Positions 47,732-58,641 of a DNA stretch of 64,000 nucleotides are shown here, in pieces. Below the pieces are notes generated by a model. That model was not told the DNA's origin, ran no database searches, and worked only from the letters and a program-made list of their open reading frames with translations. The position numbers and the translations under genes are program-made. Position 1 is the stretch's first letter. Each line of letters starts with the position of its first letter. This DNA comes from Uruburuella testudinis (GTDB lineage Bacteria; Pseudomonadota; Gammaproteobacteria; Burkholderiales; Neisseriaceae). The DNA is taken from assembly GCF_022870865.1 (NCBI RefSeq), contig NZ_CP091508.1:1736001-1800000 (forward strand). The letters run 5' to 3'.

Positions 47732-47910
47732 CGCAAAAAATCAGATATTGCGGGTTATCATTGCGGCGGCTGCCCGACAAGCAAGGCAACTTAACCCGCA
47801 ACTTTTCAATAAGCTTGTGATTTTATCCGATTGCCAAGCCCATTGGCAAGCCGGATGCGCTATATTTCAGACGGCCTGCCGATAATTCCGTTATAATCAC
47901 GCCAATTTGA

Positions 47911-49044
<1,134 letters not shown>

Positions 49045-49080
49045 AGCTGATTCACATCCATAAAGAATAAAGCAAAAGAT

Positions 49081-49126
49081 AAGGCCGTCTGAAACTTGAA
49101 TAGCAACCAAGTTTTCAGACGGCCTT
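49081..49126. terminator. Inverted DUS pair between tgt and gshA
   Basis: AAGGCCGTCTGAA and TTCAGACGGCCTT form a 13-bp stem with a loop of about 20 bases between two converging genes. It can act on both transcripts. Confidence 0.6.
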
Positions 49127-49170
49127 AATCTAATCATTTGATTATTTGAGATTTAACAATCCACTCATGC

Positions 49171-50532
49171 CTAAACAGAGGCAGATGACTCCAACTCAAT
49201 CGATGCAGCCAGCAGCGACAAACGTGCCATCACACCATAAACATACAAACGATTACTGCTGCAATCGGGGTTGTCGCCGCACACATGATTGGGCACCCCC
49301 ATGGCATCCCAATGCTCAAACACGCGCTTGCTTTGGGCATCGGCAATTTCCTGCGCCGCTTCGCTGCTGCCGCTTACCGGAAAGCTTTGCTGCAACGGCA
49401 CAAACAGCATACCCGATGCATTCAAGTTTTCGTCTGCACCGCGGCCTTCGTGCACCCGGAAAAAGCCGCCGATCACAAAGCGATCCATCATATACACCAC
49501 CGGCTCCGATACTGCACCATGCAAGGTTTCATAAGTGTAGATGCCCTCTTGCACAATCACTTCCGTAACCTCCAAGCCCTCTTTTACTTTGGCCATTTTA
49601 TTACGGTTTTTGCGGTTCAATCCGCGCACTTCATCAGCCGATTTTACGCTCATCACCCCCATGCCGTAAGTGCCCGCATCAGCCTTGACAATCACAAACG
49701 GTTGGTCGGTAATGCCTTTTTCATCATACTTGGCCTGAATTTTTGCCAGCATACGCGCCACAGCGTCGGCAAGCACATCCTCACCTTCGCGTTCCTGAAA
49801 ATCCAGCCCGCTGATTTGCTCGAAATAAGGATTAATCTGCCACTCATCAATATCGATTAATTCGGCAAACTCGGCGGCCACCCGGTTATAAGCGGCGAAA
49901 TGTGCCGTTTTACGGCGAGTGGTCCAACCACCGTGCAGCGGCGGCACCACCGTTTGCTGCAAATCTTGCAAAATTTCCGGCACACCGCCCGACAAATCAT
50001 TGTTCAACAACACCACGCACGGCGAAAAGCCATCCGCCAAATGCACCCGCCCGCGCGTGCGCAGCAAAGGCTCAATCAGCAATGTATTGCCCAGAGCCGT
50101 TTCAAACTCTGTCGGCTCAGTGATTTCAGGATTCAGGCTGCCCAGGCGCACTTCAAAGCCTGCACTGCGCAAAATATGGCTCAACGCATACACATTTTGC
50201 AGATAAAAAGTATTGCGGGTATGGTTTTCCGGCACAATCAACATGGATTTAGCGGTTTCGCAAGCCCGCTCCACCGCATCTTGAGCCGCAATTGCCGCCA
50301 GCGAAATAAATTGCGGATTCAAATTATTAAAGCCGCCCGGAAACAGATTCATATCGATTGAAGCCATTTTATAGCCGGCATTGCGGATATCTACCGAACC
50401 ATAAAACGGCGGCGTGTGATTGCCCCACTGCGCGCGGAACCAGGCCTCGATTTTGGTTTGATTGGCCAAAATTTTGGCTTCAAACGCCTGCAACTGCGGC
50501 AGGTATTTCGGTAACAATACGGGTAACGACAT
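49171..50532 (-). CDS. gshA: Glutamate-cysteine ligase, TIGR02049 type
   Basis: The 453-residue enzyme makes gamma-glutamylcysteine, the first step to glutathione. It belongs to the GshA group found in betaproteobacteria and Acidithiobacillus (TIGR02049), not the E. coli type: LPVLLPKYLPQLQAFEAKILANQTKIEAWFRAQW, FYGSVDIRNAGYKMASIDMNLFPGGFNNLN and GTYGMGVMSVKS are its blocks. A normal start follows AAGGAAAC. It is a single gene; gshB is at 38385-39341. Confidence 0.93.
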   Translation of the reverse strand: MSLPVLLPKYLPQLQAFEAKILANQTKIEAWFRAQWGNHTPPFYGSVDIRNAGYKMASIDMNLFPGGFNNLNPQFISLAAIAAQDAVERACETAKSMLIVPENHTRNTFYLQNVYALSHILRSAGFEVRLGSLNPEITEPTEFETALGNTLLIEPLLRTRGRVHLADGFSPCVVLLNNDLSGGVPEILQDLQQTVVPPLHGGWTTRRKTAHFAAYNRVAAEFAELIDIDEWQINPYFEQISGLDFQEREGEDVLADAVARMLAKIQAKYDEKGITDQPFVIVKADAGTYGMGVMSVKSADEVRGLNRKNRNKMAKVKEGLEVTEVIVQEGIYTYETLHGAVSEPVVYMMDRFVIGGFFRVHEGRGADENLNASGMLFVPLQQSFPVSGSSEAAQEIADAQSKRVFEHWDAMGVPNHVCGDNPDCSSNRLYVYGVMARLSLLAASIELESSASV

Positions 50533-50638
50533 GATGTTTCCTTAATCAGCGGCCTGTTGAGACGGCCAGTAAACGATGGGGCTAATTATAGCAACTCCCA
50601 TTCAAACTGAAAGCGGATATTTTATTTTTATAGCCTAT

Positions 50639-50800
50639 AGGACATTCTGACCATTCATATCTCATCATCTTTTTTGCACTAAAGTGCATCTGCTGCGTTA
50701 AAAGTGCCTCGCAAGGTGCCCAATCTTGCTGCATTTTTTGCCTTGCATCTGTACTTTTATCACAAAAAATCTGATGAGATATGAATGGTCAGGATGCCCT
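50639..50800 (-). repeat. Family A element, diverged copy 7
   Basis: The ends AGGACATTCTGACCATTC and GAATGGTCAGGATGCCCT are complementary over about 16 bases. The core is a diverged form of family A (CATCTGCTGCGTTAAAAGTGCC and AATCTTGCTGCATTTTTTGCC). Distinct inner ends ATATCTCATCA / TGATGAGATAT make a longer palindrome than in other copies. Confidence 0.7.
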
Positions 50801-51080
50801 CTAACTGAGGCCGTCTGAAACCGGCAACACCAAACGCAAACAAGAATTCATATTAATTCCGTATCAATAAAGCAACAAAATAACATGCCGCCGCATCAAA
50901 CCGCCCTATTTCAGACGGCTTCAAAATACAAACGGCAGCCAATCCGCTATAATGCGCTCCGCAGTCAAGACCATTTCCGGTATTTTCTGACCAACACAAT
51001 CAACTCATCTCTGAACCGCTTCGACATCAGAACGACAGATACATATACGTTTCCGCCGTTTGAAAACCGCTACCGGTTCT

Positions 51081-51243
51081 AGGGTGCCCTGACCATTCGA
51101 TTTACGGGTGCTTTTTGCCCCTGAAAACGCATCTGCTGCGTTAAAAAGCCTCGCAAGATGCCCAATCTTGCTGCGTTTTTTGCCCGGCATCTGCATTTTC
51201 AGGAACAAAAAATTCTCTCATAAACAAATGGTCAGAAATGCCC
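51081..51243 (-). repeat. Family A element, copy 6, inverted
   Basis: AGGGTGCCCTGACCATTCG on the left and CAAATGGTCAGAAATGCCC on the right match except for a small change. The left side is flanked by TA; the right side is not. The core matches copy 3. It lies 80 bases before the TonB receptor start, so the receptor's promoter must lie in the short gap after the element or inside it. Confidence 0.85.
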
Positions 51244-51323
51244 AAATATTGATTAACACAACAACCGTCTCAAATACTGCTCCGCAATTTTCAGACGGCC
51301 TTATTATTCAAACAGAGAATAAC

Positions 51324-53408
51324 ATGAAACAACACACTATTTTCACCCGCAGCCTGCTTGCCGCCGCCGTGTTGGGTGCCTACACGCAAAGCTTCGCCGC
51401 TGATGAAGTCGCAAGCGCCGAATTGGAAACCGTCAGCGTGGTCGGCTCGATGAACAAACTCAATAGCGTGCCTTTCCGCCAGGCAAAATCAGCCGTCACC
51501 ATCAGTGCGGAAACGCTTTCCGAAGAAGGCGTAGAAAAAATGGATGAAATCGGCCGTTATCAAGCCGGTTTCACCAACCAGCCTTTCGGCAGCGATACCA
51601 ATACCAACTGGTTCCATATCCGCGGCACCGAGGCGAGCCAGGCAGTTGACGGCACCTTATCACCCGGCTACGGCTTTTTTACGCCTCGTGTTGAGCGCTA
51701 TGGCGTGGAAACTGTTGAAATCACCAAAGGTGCCGATTCGATGACTTTTGGTGCCGCCAATGCGGGCGGCTTGATTAACTACATCAGCAAACGCCCGCAT
51801 AAAGAGCAAGTCGGCAAAGGTGAAGTGAACGCTTCTGTCGGCAATAACGGCCAATACGGCATCGGTGCCGACTACACCGGCGCAATCAGTGCCGACCAAA
51901 ATCTGCGCTACCGTTTGGTCGGCTCGTTTCGCGCTGCCGACGGCGAATGGGACGGCACCGACAATAAAACCGTTTACCTTGCGCCCTCTTTGTCTTGGGA
52001 CATCAGCGATAAAACCCATCTGACCCTGCTGTCGAGCTACCAGCGCGACAAAGGCACGCCCAGCAGTAATTTTGTGCCGATGACCGGCTCATTGGTGGCC
52101 GTAGACGGCCAGACAGTCGGCCGCCATACCAACTTGGGCGACCCCGGTCTGGATAATGAAACCAACAAGCAATATTCGCTCGGCTATGAATTCAGCCACG
52201 ATTTTGACAACGGCATCACGTTCAGCTCCAACTACCGTTATAACAAAGCCGACAACAAACACATGGGCGTATATGTGTGGTCCGGTGTGAGCAACAACGA
52301 AGCCACCCGCGATTTGGTGTATAACGATGGCAGCAACAAAACCCACAGCATCGACAACCGCCTCACTTGGCGCTGGAAAAATGAAAATATCGATAATACT
52401 TTAGTGGGCGGTGTTGATTACCGTCATCAAAAAGTAAACGGCTTATACCAACTGCTTTCTTGGCCTACCATTGTCAGCCCGGGCACAGTGAATATTTTCA
52501 ACCCGACTTACGGCGTCACGGCCGATACTGCTGCGATTCCGCGAAATGATTTGAAAGCTACCCAATTGGGCTTCTACCTGCAAGACAGCGTGCGCCTGTT
52601 TAATAGAGTCGGCATTACCGCAGGCATCCGCCACGACCGTGCGAAAAGCGAAGAATACACCAACAACCAATCTGTGAAGAAAAACCATACTTCTTACTCA
52701 GGCTCGGTGATGTATTACGCCCCATACGGAATCAGCCCTTATTTTGCCTACAGCGAATCATTCCGCCTGCCGACAGGCCTGAGCAGCAATCAAACGCTGT
52801 ATGATCCGCAAACCACCGAGCAATACGAAGTGGGTGTGAAATACATACCGAGCTGGCTTGACGGCACCATCTCCGCAGCAGCCTTTAAAGCCAACGATAA
52901 AGGCGCATTGATTTCCGGCGCCAACGGTGTCGGCAGCACGGTCAGCGGTGATTCCTCCAAGCGTAAAGGCGTAGAAATTCAGGCACAAGCGCAAATCACC
53001 GATAATCTGAGCGGCCAATTTGCCTACACTTATCAATCGCGCACCGACAAAGGCACAGACAATATCGACTACCGCAACACGCTGTATGCCAAGCATTCCG
53101 CCAGCCTGCGTGGTGTATACAGCTTTGACCAAGGCGCATTAAACGGCCTGTCGTTGGGCGCCGGGGTTCGCTATGTCGGCACCAGCACCGTAGACGGGCA
53201 ATATGCAGATGCGGCTTACCGAGGCATGAAAGTTCCCTCTTCTACCGTATTTGATTTATTTGCCCGCTATGATTTCGCACGCAACTGGACGGCTCAAGTC
53301 AATGTAGACAATGTCGGTGACCGCAAATATATTGCAGCCTGCGATGCCTCATACTGCTATTACGGCCAAGGCCGCAGCATTTTAGGCTCTGTCAGCTATA
53401 AATTCTAA
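51324..53408 (+). CDS. TonB-dependent siderophore-type receptor
   Basis: The 694-residue receptor has a signal peptide (about 1-25, ending SFAAD), a TonB-box-like segment ELETVSVVG, a plug domain (about 40-160, with WFHIRGTEASQAVDGTLSPGYGFF and VETVEITKGADSMTFGAANAGGLINYISKRP) and a 22-strand-type barrel ending ILGSVSYKF. The plug fits the ferric-siderophore receptor group (TIGR01783). Its neighbours are a LacI regulator and a sugar transporter, so another ligand cannot be excluded. The ATG at 51324 begins the signal peptide. Confidence 0.88.
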   Translation: MKQHTIFTRSLLAAAVLGAYTQSFAADEVASAELETVSVVGSMNKLNSVPFRQAKSAVTISAETLSEEGVEKMDEIGRYQAGFTNQPFGSDTNTNWFHIRGTEASQAVDGTLSPGYGFFTPRVERYGVETVEITKGADSMTFGAANAGGLINYISKRPHKEQVGKGEVNASVGNNGQYGIGADYTGAISADQNLRYRLVGSFRAADGEWDGTDNKTVYLAPSLSWDISDKTHLTLLSSYQRDKGTPSSNFVPMTGSLVAVDGQTVGRHTNLGDPGLDNETNKQYSLGYEFSHDFDNGITFSSNYRYNKADNKHMGVYVWSGVSNNEATRDLVYNDGSNKTHSIDNRLTWRWKNENIDNTLVGGVDYRHQKVNGLYQLLSWPTIVSPGTVNIFNPTYGVTADTAAIPRNDLKATQLGFYLQDSVRLFNRVGITAGIRHDRAKSEEYTNNQSVKKNHTSYSGSVMYYAPYGISPYFAYSESFRLPTGLSSNQTLYDPQTTEQYEVGVKYIPSWLDGTISAAAFKANDKGALISGANGVGSTVSGDSSKRKGVEIQAQAQITDNLSGQFAYTYQSRTDKGTDNIDYRNTLYAKHSASLRGVYSFDQGALNGLSLGAGVRYVGTSTVDGQYADAAYRGMKVPSSTVFDLFARYDFARNWTAQVNVDNVGDRKYIAACDASYCYYGQGRSILGSVSYKF

Positions 53409-53429
53409 CCGCTCTTAAAAGCTTTGCTC

Positions 53430-53460
53430 AGGCCGTCTGAAACTGTTTTCAGACGGCCTT
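53430..53460. terminator. Inverted DUS pair after the TonB receptor
   Basis: AGGCCGTCTGAA and TTCAGACGGCCTTTTATTT form a 12-bp stem with a short loop followed by a T-rich run on the plus strand, about 25 bases after the receptor stop. A further single DUS lies at 53466. Confidence 0.7.
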
Positions 53461-53599
53461 TTATTTCAGACGGCCTTTTTACAACTTAAATATTAACTTT
53501 TAAAACAATAAGATATTTAACCACCCGTTAATCACGACAATTTCCGCACTGAAAACTTGACCCAACACAAATTTATGCATAAAAAAGTAAATCCGCATA

Positions 53600-53615
53600 A
53601 TGACACCGATGTCAT
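53600..53615. promoter_or_regulatory. Probable LacI-family operator
   Basis: ATGACACCGATGTCAT is a palindrome (TGACA-CCGA-TGTCA arms perfect) with a central CG, the shape of LacI/PurR-family operators. It lies 41 bases upstream of the LacI-type gene at 53656 and may serve self-regulation. No second copy was seen before the transporter at 54839. Confidence 0.5.
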
Positions 53616-53655
53616 TACATGGTAATCTGCCTGCAATACCCACAAGGAATCTGTC

Positions 53656-54717
53656 ATGACCACGATTTACGATGTTGCACGCCACGCCGGCGTATCTGCG
53701 AAAACAGTAAGCCGTGTGTTAAACAACGATGCGCCGGTCAAACCGGAAACGCGTGAAGCAGTACAAAAAGCAATTGGCGAATTGGGCTATATCCCCTCTT
53801 CCGCAGCACGCATGATGCGCTCCAACCGTTCGGGGCTGATCGGCTTGATTACCGGTGCCATTTCGCAATCTTCAGCCCGCACCGATACCGCACATCAACC
53901 GCGCGGTTTGAGCGATATGCTGCTGGTGCAAGGTGCGCTGCAAACGATTTCGGCCTCCGGGAAAACGCTGATGATTGCCGACACCGGCGGCGATGCCGAT
54001 AAAGTAGCGCCGCTGATCCGCACTTTTTTGCAACACCGCGTCGAAGGCATTTTATATGTGGCCGACCAGCATAAAGAAGTGGCGCTGCCGAAAGTGCCCG
54101 ATGACTGCCCAATTGTATTGTTGAACTGCTTCGACCGCCTTAACACGCCTTCGGTGCTGCCGGATGATGCCAACGGCCAAAAACAGCTTGTAGAAGCCCT
54201 TATCGGCCACGGCCACCGCCGTATTGCCTATCTAACGCTGCCGCCCGATGTGATTGCCACCCGTCTGCGCGCTGAAGGATACCGCGCGGCGCTGGCAGCA
54301 GCCGGCATCGGCTATGATGCTGATTTGCTGGTGGCGGGCTACCCGAACCAAAACAACGACAGCCGGGATTTATGGAACGCCATCGAACATCTGATGACAT
54401 TGGCTAAGCCGCCCAGCGTGATTTGCTGCGGCAACGATGAAATGGCTTTGCGCGTCTACGGCATCTTGCGCACCCGCGGCCTGCGTATTCCTGAAGAAAT
54501 TTCAGTAGTGGGCTACGATAACGATGTTTCGATTACCGAAACGCTGTTTCCACCGCTTTCAACGGCCGTTCTGCCTTATTATGAAATGGGCATGCAGGCA
54601 GGCAAAATTCTGCTGGAGCTTGCTTCCGGCAAACCTGCCAAAAAAACGGCACCCAATCCGCTCATTATCCCCTCGGAAGTGGCGTGGCGTTCATCGGTTA
54701 TCACGATAGACAGATAA
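53656..54717 (+). CDS. LacI-family transcription regulator
   Basis: The 353-residue regulator has an N-terminal LacI helix-turn-helix (TIYDVARHAGVSAKTVSRVLNN) and hinge helix (AARMMRSNRSGLIGLI), then a periplasmic-binding-protein-like sugar domain with DGILYVADQH-type and GNDEMALRVYGILRTRGLRIPEEISVVGYD blocks. It lies directly upstream of a sugar transporter gene on the same strand and probably controls it, with a sugar as effector. AAGGAATC precedes the ATG. Confidence 0.88.
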   Translation: MTTIYDVARHAGVSAKTVSRVLNNDAPVKPETREAVQKAIGELGYIPSSAARMMRSNRSGLIGLITGAISQSSARTDTAHQPRGLSDMLLVQGALQTISASGKTLMIADTGGDADKVAPLIRTFLQHRVEGILYVADQHKEVALPKVPDDCPIVLLNCFDRLNTPSVLPDDANGQKQLVEALIGHGHRRIAYLTLPPDVIATRLRAEGYRAALAAAGIGYDADLLVAGYPNQNNDSRDLWNAIEHLMTLAKPPSVICCGNDEMALRVYGILRTRGLRIPEEISVVGYDNDVSITETLFPPLSTAVLPYYEMGMQAGKILLELASGKPAKKTAPNPLIIPSEVAWRSSVITIDR

Positions 54718-54838
54718 ACAGACAGATAAGCCCGAAAGCAGCCCGACTTAATAATAAACACAACACCGGCCACACACATCACGAAATGGGCAACCCTTAT
54801 CCCCCCCTATTTTGTTCATTCTCAAAGGAGAATAGTGT

Positions 54839-56155
54839 ATGAAACTCGATCAGAAACTGGCCATGACCTTACGCCAGATTGTGCTGATGAACTTTGGTTT
54901 TTTCGGTATCCAATACAGCTTCGGCTTGCAGCAAACTGCGATTAACCCGGTATTCAGTTTTCTAAATGCCGACCCCGGATCGCTGCCCCTGCTCAATATG
55001 GCCGGCCCGGTAACCGGCCTTTTGGTACAGCCGCTTATCGGTGCGCTCAGCGACCGCACCTGGGTAAACGGCCTCGGCCGGCGGCGGCCTTATTTTTTAA
55101 TCGGTGCCATCGGTTGCAGCATCTGCCTGTTTTTTTACCCGCACGTGACCGCTTTATGGATGGCCGTATTGCTGCTGTGGCTGCTCGACATCAGCAACAA
55201 CACTGCCATGGAGCCGTATCGCGCCTTTATTGCCGACACCCTGCCCGAACACCAACAACCCACCGGTTTCCTGATGCAAAGCGTGTTCACCGGCCTGGGC
55301 ATCACACTGGCCAACGTGTCATTGTATTTTTTTCAGCAAATCATCACCGGTTCGTCTGAAAACGGTATTCCTTACTGGGTATACGGCTCGTTTTATATCG
55401 GCGCATTCTGCTCCATCGGCTCTGTATTGATTTCCGTATTTTCCACACCCGAAAAGCGCCCTTCCGACGAAGAGCTGGCCGTTATGCGCGCCAAACCCAG
55501 AGGCCTGCTTCCCGCCGTCACCGAAATCGGCATGGCCATCAAAGACATGCCCAAAGCCTTGTGGCAGTTGGCGCTGGTTTATCTTTTCCAATGGTATGCC
55601 ATGTTTATTTACTGGCAATACGTCACCCTCAGCATCGCCCAATCGGTGTGGGGCAGCACTTCGGCCGATAAAGAAATCTATGCGCAGGCCGTGGGCTGGG
55701 CCGGGCTGGTAAACGGCTTCTACAATATCGTAACCTTTATCTCTGCTTTCGGCCTGATGCTGCTGGCTAAAAAATATGCCGCCAAATACGTACACGCCTT
55801 CGCCGTATCGCTGGCCGCCGTTGCTTTATTGATTTTCCCCCACATCAGCAACAAATTTCTGCTGTTTGTGCCGATGATCGGCTTCGGTATCGCGTGGGCG
55901 AGCATGATGGGCGTGCCTTTCCTGATTGCAGTCAAAGAAATTCCGAAAGAGCGTTACGGTGTTTATATGGGCATCATCAATATGATGATTGTGATCCCGA
56001 TGCTGATTGAAACCGTAACCTTCGGCTGGATTTTCAACCATATCCTGGGCGCCAATCCGGGCAATGCCATCACCTTTGCCGGTATCTTGCTGGCACTGGC
56101 TTCCATTGCCACACTGTTGATTAAAACCCGGCAAACGCCGGCAGCAACAGAATAA
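54839..56155 (+). CDS. MFS sugar transporter, SLC45/GPH-like
   Basis: The 438-residue inner-membrane protein has twelve hydrophobic segments. [46 protein letters not shown] and [12 protein letters not shown] are the marks of SLC45/GPH-type sugar symporters, which in Neisseria include a maltose-type carrier. AAAGGAG lies before the ATG. No sugar-degrading gene (such as a phosphorylase) follows, so the substrate is open. An intrinsic terminator follows at 56165. Confidence 0.85.
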   Translation: MKLDQKLAMTLRQIVLMNFGFFGIQYSFGLQQTAINPVFSFLNADPGSLPLLNMAGPVTGLLVQPLIGALSDRTWVNGLGRRRPYFLIGAIGCSICLFFYPHVTALWMAVLLLWLLDISNNTAMEPYRAFIADTLPEHQQPTGFLMQSVFTGLGITLANVSLYFFQQIITGSSENGIPYWVYGSFYIGAFCSIGSVLISVFSTPEKRPSDEELAVMRAKPRGLLPAVTEIGMAIKDMPKALWQLALVYLFQWYAMFIYWQYVTLSIAQSVWGSTSADKEIYAQAVGWAGLVNGFYNIVTFISAFGLMLLAKKYAAKYVHAFAVSLAAVALLIFPHISNKFLLFVPMIGFGIAWASMMGVPFLIAVKEIPKERYGVYMGIINMMIVIPMLIETVTFGWIFNHILGANPGNAITFAGILLALASIATLLIKTRQTPAATE

Positions 56156-56164
56156 CGGCAAAAT

Positions 56165-56188
56165 AAAAACGGCAATTTTGCCGTTTTT
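56165..56188 (+). terminator. Intrinsic terminator after the sugar transporter
   Basis: AAAAACGGCAA and TTGCCGTTTTT form a perfect 11-bp stem with a 2-base loop, followed by ATTTTTTT. It starts 10 bases after the stop. Confidence 0.9.
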
Positions 56189-56280
56189 ATTTTTTTAGGG
56201 ATAACCACCGAAAGATAATTTCAACGCCGTTAAATTATCTTGTGAATGGGTATGCGTTTATCAGCAAGCCAATACAATGA

Positions 56281-56316
56281 AGGCCGTCTGAAAACACACA
56301 AGTTTTCAGACGGCCT
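56281..56316. terminator. Inverted DUS pair
   Basis: AGGCCGTCTGAA and TTCAGACGGCCT form a 12-bp stem with a loop of about 12 bases. It lies between the sugar transporter and a family B copy, in the converging gap with the YwqK-like gene. Confidence 0.55.
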
Positions 56317-56350
56317 AACCAATTAAATTAATCTAAACTCATTCAAATAT

Positions 56351-56488
56351 GATATCCATTCAAAAAAGTAAGCAAACAATGCGGCGAACCGAATACAGTA
56401 CACACATATGGGCTGGTTGACTTGGCGCTTCAGTCCTCTTCAAGCTCAGGCGAGCCAACGCCTTGAGACTATTTTTGTGGATGAGCAT
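56351..56488. repeat. Family B element, long copy, abutting a stop codon
   Basis: GATATCCATTCAAAAAAGTAAG pairs with ACTATTTTTGTGGATGAGCAT at the other end. The centre of about 95 bases is a diverged form of the copy at 36866 (GGCGGCGAACCGAATACAGTACAC). Its right end meets the stop codon of the YwqK-like gene. Confidence 0.7.
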
Positions 56489-57231
56489 TACGGCAATTCT
56501 TCCAACACATAACCTTCTTCATCCCACACGGTGCGCTTGATTAAATCGCCGTCACGGTATACCGTTTCTGATTTTTTGGCGCCGCTTTCATACCAATCAA
56601 GCACAATGCCGTTTTGTTTGCCGTGATCAATGCTTAATTCCGACAGCAGGCGGCCTTGTTCGTTCCAGCTGACAATGCTGGTCGGCTTGTCGTCAAGCAT
56701 GGTCATTTCGGTTTTCGGGCTGCCGTCGGCATACCATTGTTTCCAAACACCGTTGGCCTTGTCGTTTTTAAACTGAATTTCACTTTCTTTATTGCCGTTG
56801 CGGTAATAGCGTGCGCCGGTGCCCTCACTTTTTCCTTCTGCATAAGGCATAACGGCCGAACGCTTACCGTTGGGATACCAGTTGATCCACTCGCCGTTGG
56901 GCTTGCCGTTTTTATATTGACCGGTCATTTTTTTCTGGCCGTTGAAATACCATAAAGTCAGCACACCGTTGCTCAACACCGGCACAAACGTTTGAATCTG
57001 CCCGGCCGGCACCTGATAAGGATCAGAATATTTTTTCATCGACGGGTAATAAAAATCCTGCGAATGCGCCACGCCCTGCTGCACACGGTATTCACGCACG
57101 TATGCCACCGAAGACATGGCCGGCGTTACCCGGCCTTGCTGGTTGAAATACAGTTTCTGCGTTTGCGCCAGCGCCGGCAGCGACACGGCCATCATCGAAG
57201 TTGCCCAAACTGCTTGCCCTAATCTGTTCAT
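56488..57231 (-). CDS. Exported MORN/YwqK-like repeat protein
   Basis: The 247-residue protein has a signal peptide (about 1-22, ending PALAQ) and then at least six repeats of about 23 residues with the pattern YxNGKKxxExxYKNGKxNGxWxxWYxNG, as in GQYKNGKPNGEWINWYPNG. This is the MORN/YwqK repeat. YwqK is an antitoxin in Bacillus, but an exported protein is unlikely to act that way; a role at the cell surface is more likely but unknown. It is upstream-adjacent to the aldehyde dehydrogenase gene, five bases away, so one operon. Confidence 0.72.
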   Translation of the reverse strand: MNRLGQAVWATSMMAVSLPALAQTQKLYFNQQGRVTPAMSSVAYVREYRVQQGVAHSQDFYYPSMKKYSDPYQVPAGQIQTFVPVLSNGVLTLWYFNGQKKMTGQYKNGKPNGEWINWYPNGKRSAVMPYAEGKSEGTGARYYRNGNKESEIQFKNDKANGVWKQWYADGSPKTEMTMLDDKPTSIVSWNEQGRLLSELSIDHGKQNGIVLDWYESGAKKSETVYRDGDLIKRTVWDEEGYVLEELP

Positions 57232-57236
57232 TTTCT

Positions 57237-58592
57237 CTACTTTTGCCAGTAAGATTTCACATTAACAAACTCATACAACCCGAATTCAGACAGCTCCCGC
57301 CCATAACCGGAAGCCTTCACGCCGCCAAACGGCAAACGCAGATCGCTGCTGGTATGGCGGTTGATGAACACCGCACCCGTGGTGAGTTGGCGCGCATATT
57401 TCCATGCCTGCACTTCGTCGGCCGAATAAATGCTCGCCCCCAAGCCAAACGGATTATCATTGGCCAGCGCCACCGCATGCGCTGCATCACGTGCGCGTAA
57501 CAATACTGCCACCGGCCCAAACACTTCTTCGCGATACACACGGCAGGCCGGTGTCACATTATCCAATACCGTTGCCGGATAAAACCACCCCCTGCCCTCA
57601 GGCAAAACCCCGCCGCACAAGGCCGTTGCTCCATTAGCCAGCGCATCTTCCACCTGGGCGTGCACCCGCAGGCGCAAATCTTCACGGTGCAGCGGCGCCA
57701 GTGTGGTTGAGGCATCCAACGGATGACCGGTTTTCAATTTGGCGCATTCTGCCAAAAACAGCGGTAAAAACCGATCCGCCACCGCATCAGTGATGATAAT
57801 CCGCTTGGCCGCGTTACACGATTGCCCGGCATCACGAAAACGCGAATAACACGCATCGGTGGCGGCTTGTTGCAAATCCGCATCCGGCATCACAATAAAC
57901 GCATTACTGCCGCCCAGCTCCAGCACCGTTTTTTTCAGATGCGCTCCGGCATGAGCAGCGAGATGGCGGCCGGTATCGGTAGAGCCGGTAAAAGCCATCG
58001 CATCGCAATGCGCCACCGCTTGCAAAGTCGCTTCATGATCAAGCCATGCCGCCTGAAACGGCAGCTCAGTGCCTGCCAAATCAAACAATGCCGCAGTTAC
58101 CCGCGCCACACTCGGCGCAGGCTTGACCACACAGGCATTACCCGCACATAAAGCCGGCACGGCAAAACGCAACACCTGCCACACCGGATAATTCCAAGGC
58201 ATAACCGCCAATACCACACCCAAAGGCTCAAAACACACTTGGCTCAAACTTGCCTGCGTGGCAATGGTTTTATGCGCCAGCAATTCAGGCGCCAAACGTG
58301 CATAGTAGCGGATAAGCTCCACCGATTTATCCAGCTCGGCTTCACATTCACGCAGACAGCGCCCGACTTCTTCGCAAACCATATGCGCCAAACGGTTGCG
58401 CCCGGCCGCCAGCCGGTCGGCAAATGCCGACAACAAAGCCGTGCGCCCGGTTACCGGCAGGGCGGCAAAATGCTGCTGTTGCTCGCGCAAACCGGTCAAA
58501 TCACGGGCAAACAGCGGCCACGGCTGCGCCGCACGTTCATACAAAGTTTCTCCGCTGACAACATTAACACTGCGAAACACTGCTTTCTCCAT
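57237..58592 (-). CDS. NAD(P)-dependent aldehyde dehydrogenase (Sad type)
   Basis: The 451-residue enzyme has the ALDH core: E in VLELGGSNAFIV, the nucleophile C in DAGQSCNAAKRIII and MPWNYPVWQVLRFAVPALCAGNA near the N-terminus. The pattern fits the succinate-semialdehyde dehydrogenase group (Sad/YneI). The ATG at 58592 begins the family; the longer frame runs through a DUS and a family A copy and is not conserved. It is transcribed ahead of the YwqK-like gene. Confidence 0.85.
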   Translation of the reverse strand: MEKAVFRSVNVVSGETLYERAAQPWPLFARDLTGLREQQQHFAALPVTGRTALLSAFADRLAAGRNRLAHMVCEEVGRCLRECEAELDKSVELIRYYARLAPELLAHKTIATQASLSQVCFEPLGVVLAVMPWNYPVWQVLRFAVPALCAGNACVVKPAPSVARVTAALFDLAGTELPFQAAWLDHEATLQAVAHCDAMAFTGSTDTGRHLAAHAGAHLKKTVLELGGSNAFIVMPDADLQQAATDACYSRFRDAGQSCNAAKRIIITDAVADRFLPLFLAECAKLKTGHPLDASTTLAPLHREDLRLRVHAQVEDALANGATALCGGVLPEGRGWFYPATVLDNVTPACRVYREEVFGPVAVLLRARDAAHAVALANDNPFGLGASIYSADEVQAWKYARQLTTGAVFINRHTSSDLRLPFGGVKASGYGRELSEFGLYEFVNVKSYWQK

Positions 58593-58641
58593 AATTTCAG
58601 ACGGCCAAAAGCTTTGGCAAAATACTTTTTCCGCACGCAAA

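Noticed and set aside
50885..51082. A 65-codon frame upstream of the TonB receptor
   Set aside because: It starts within a DUS-containing spacer, has no ribosome site and ends in the family A copy; there is no sign of selection as a protein.
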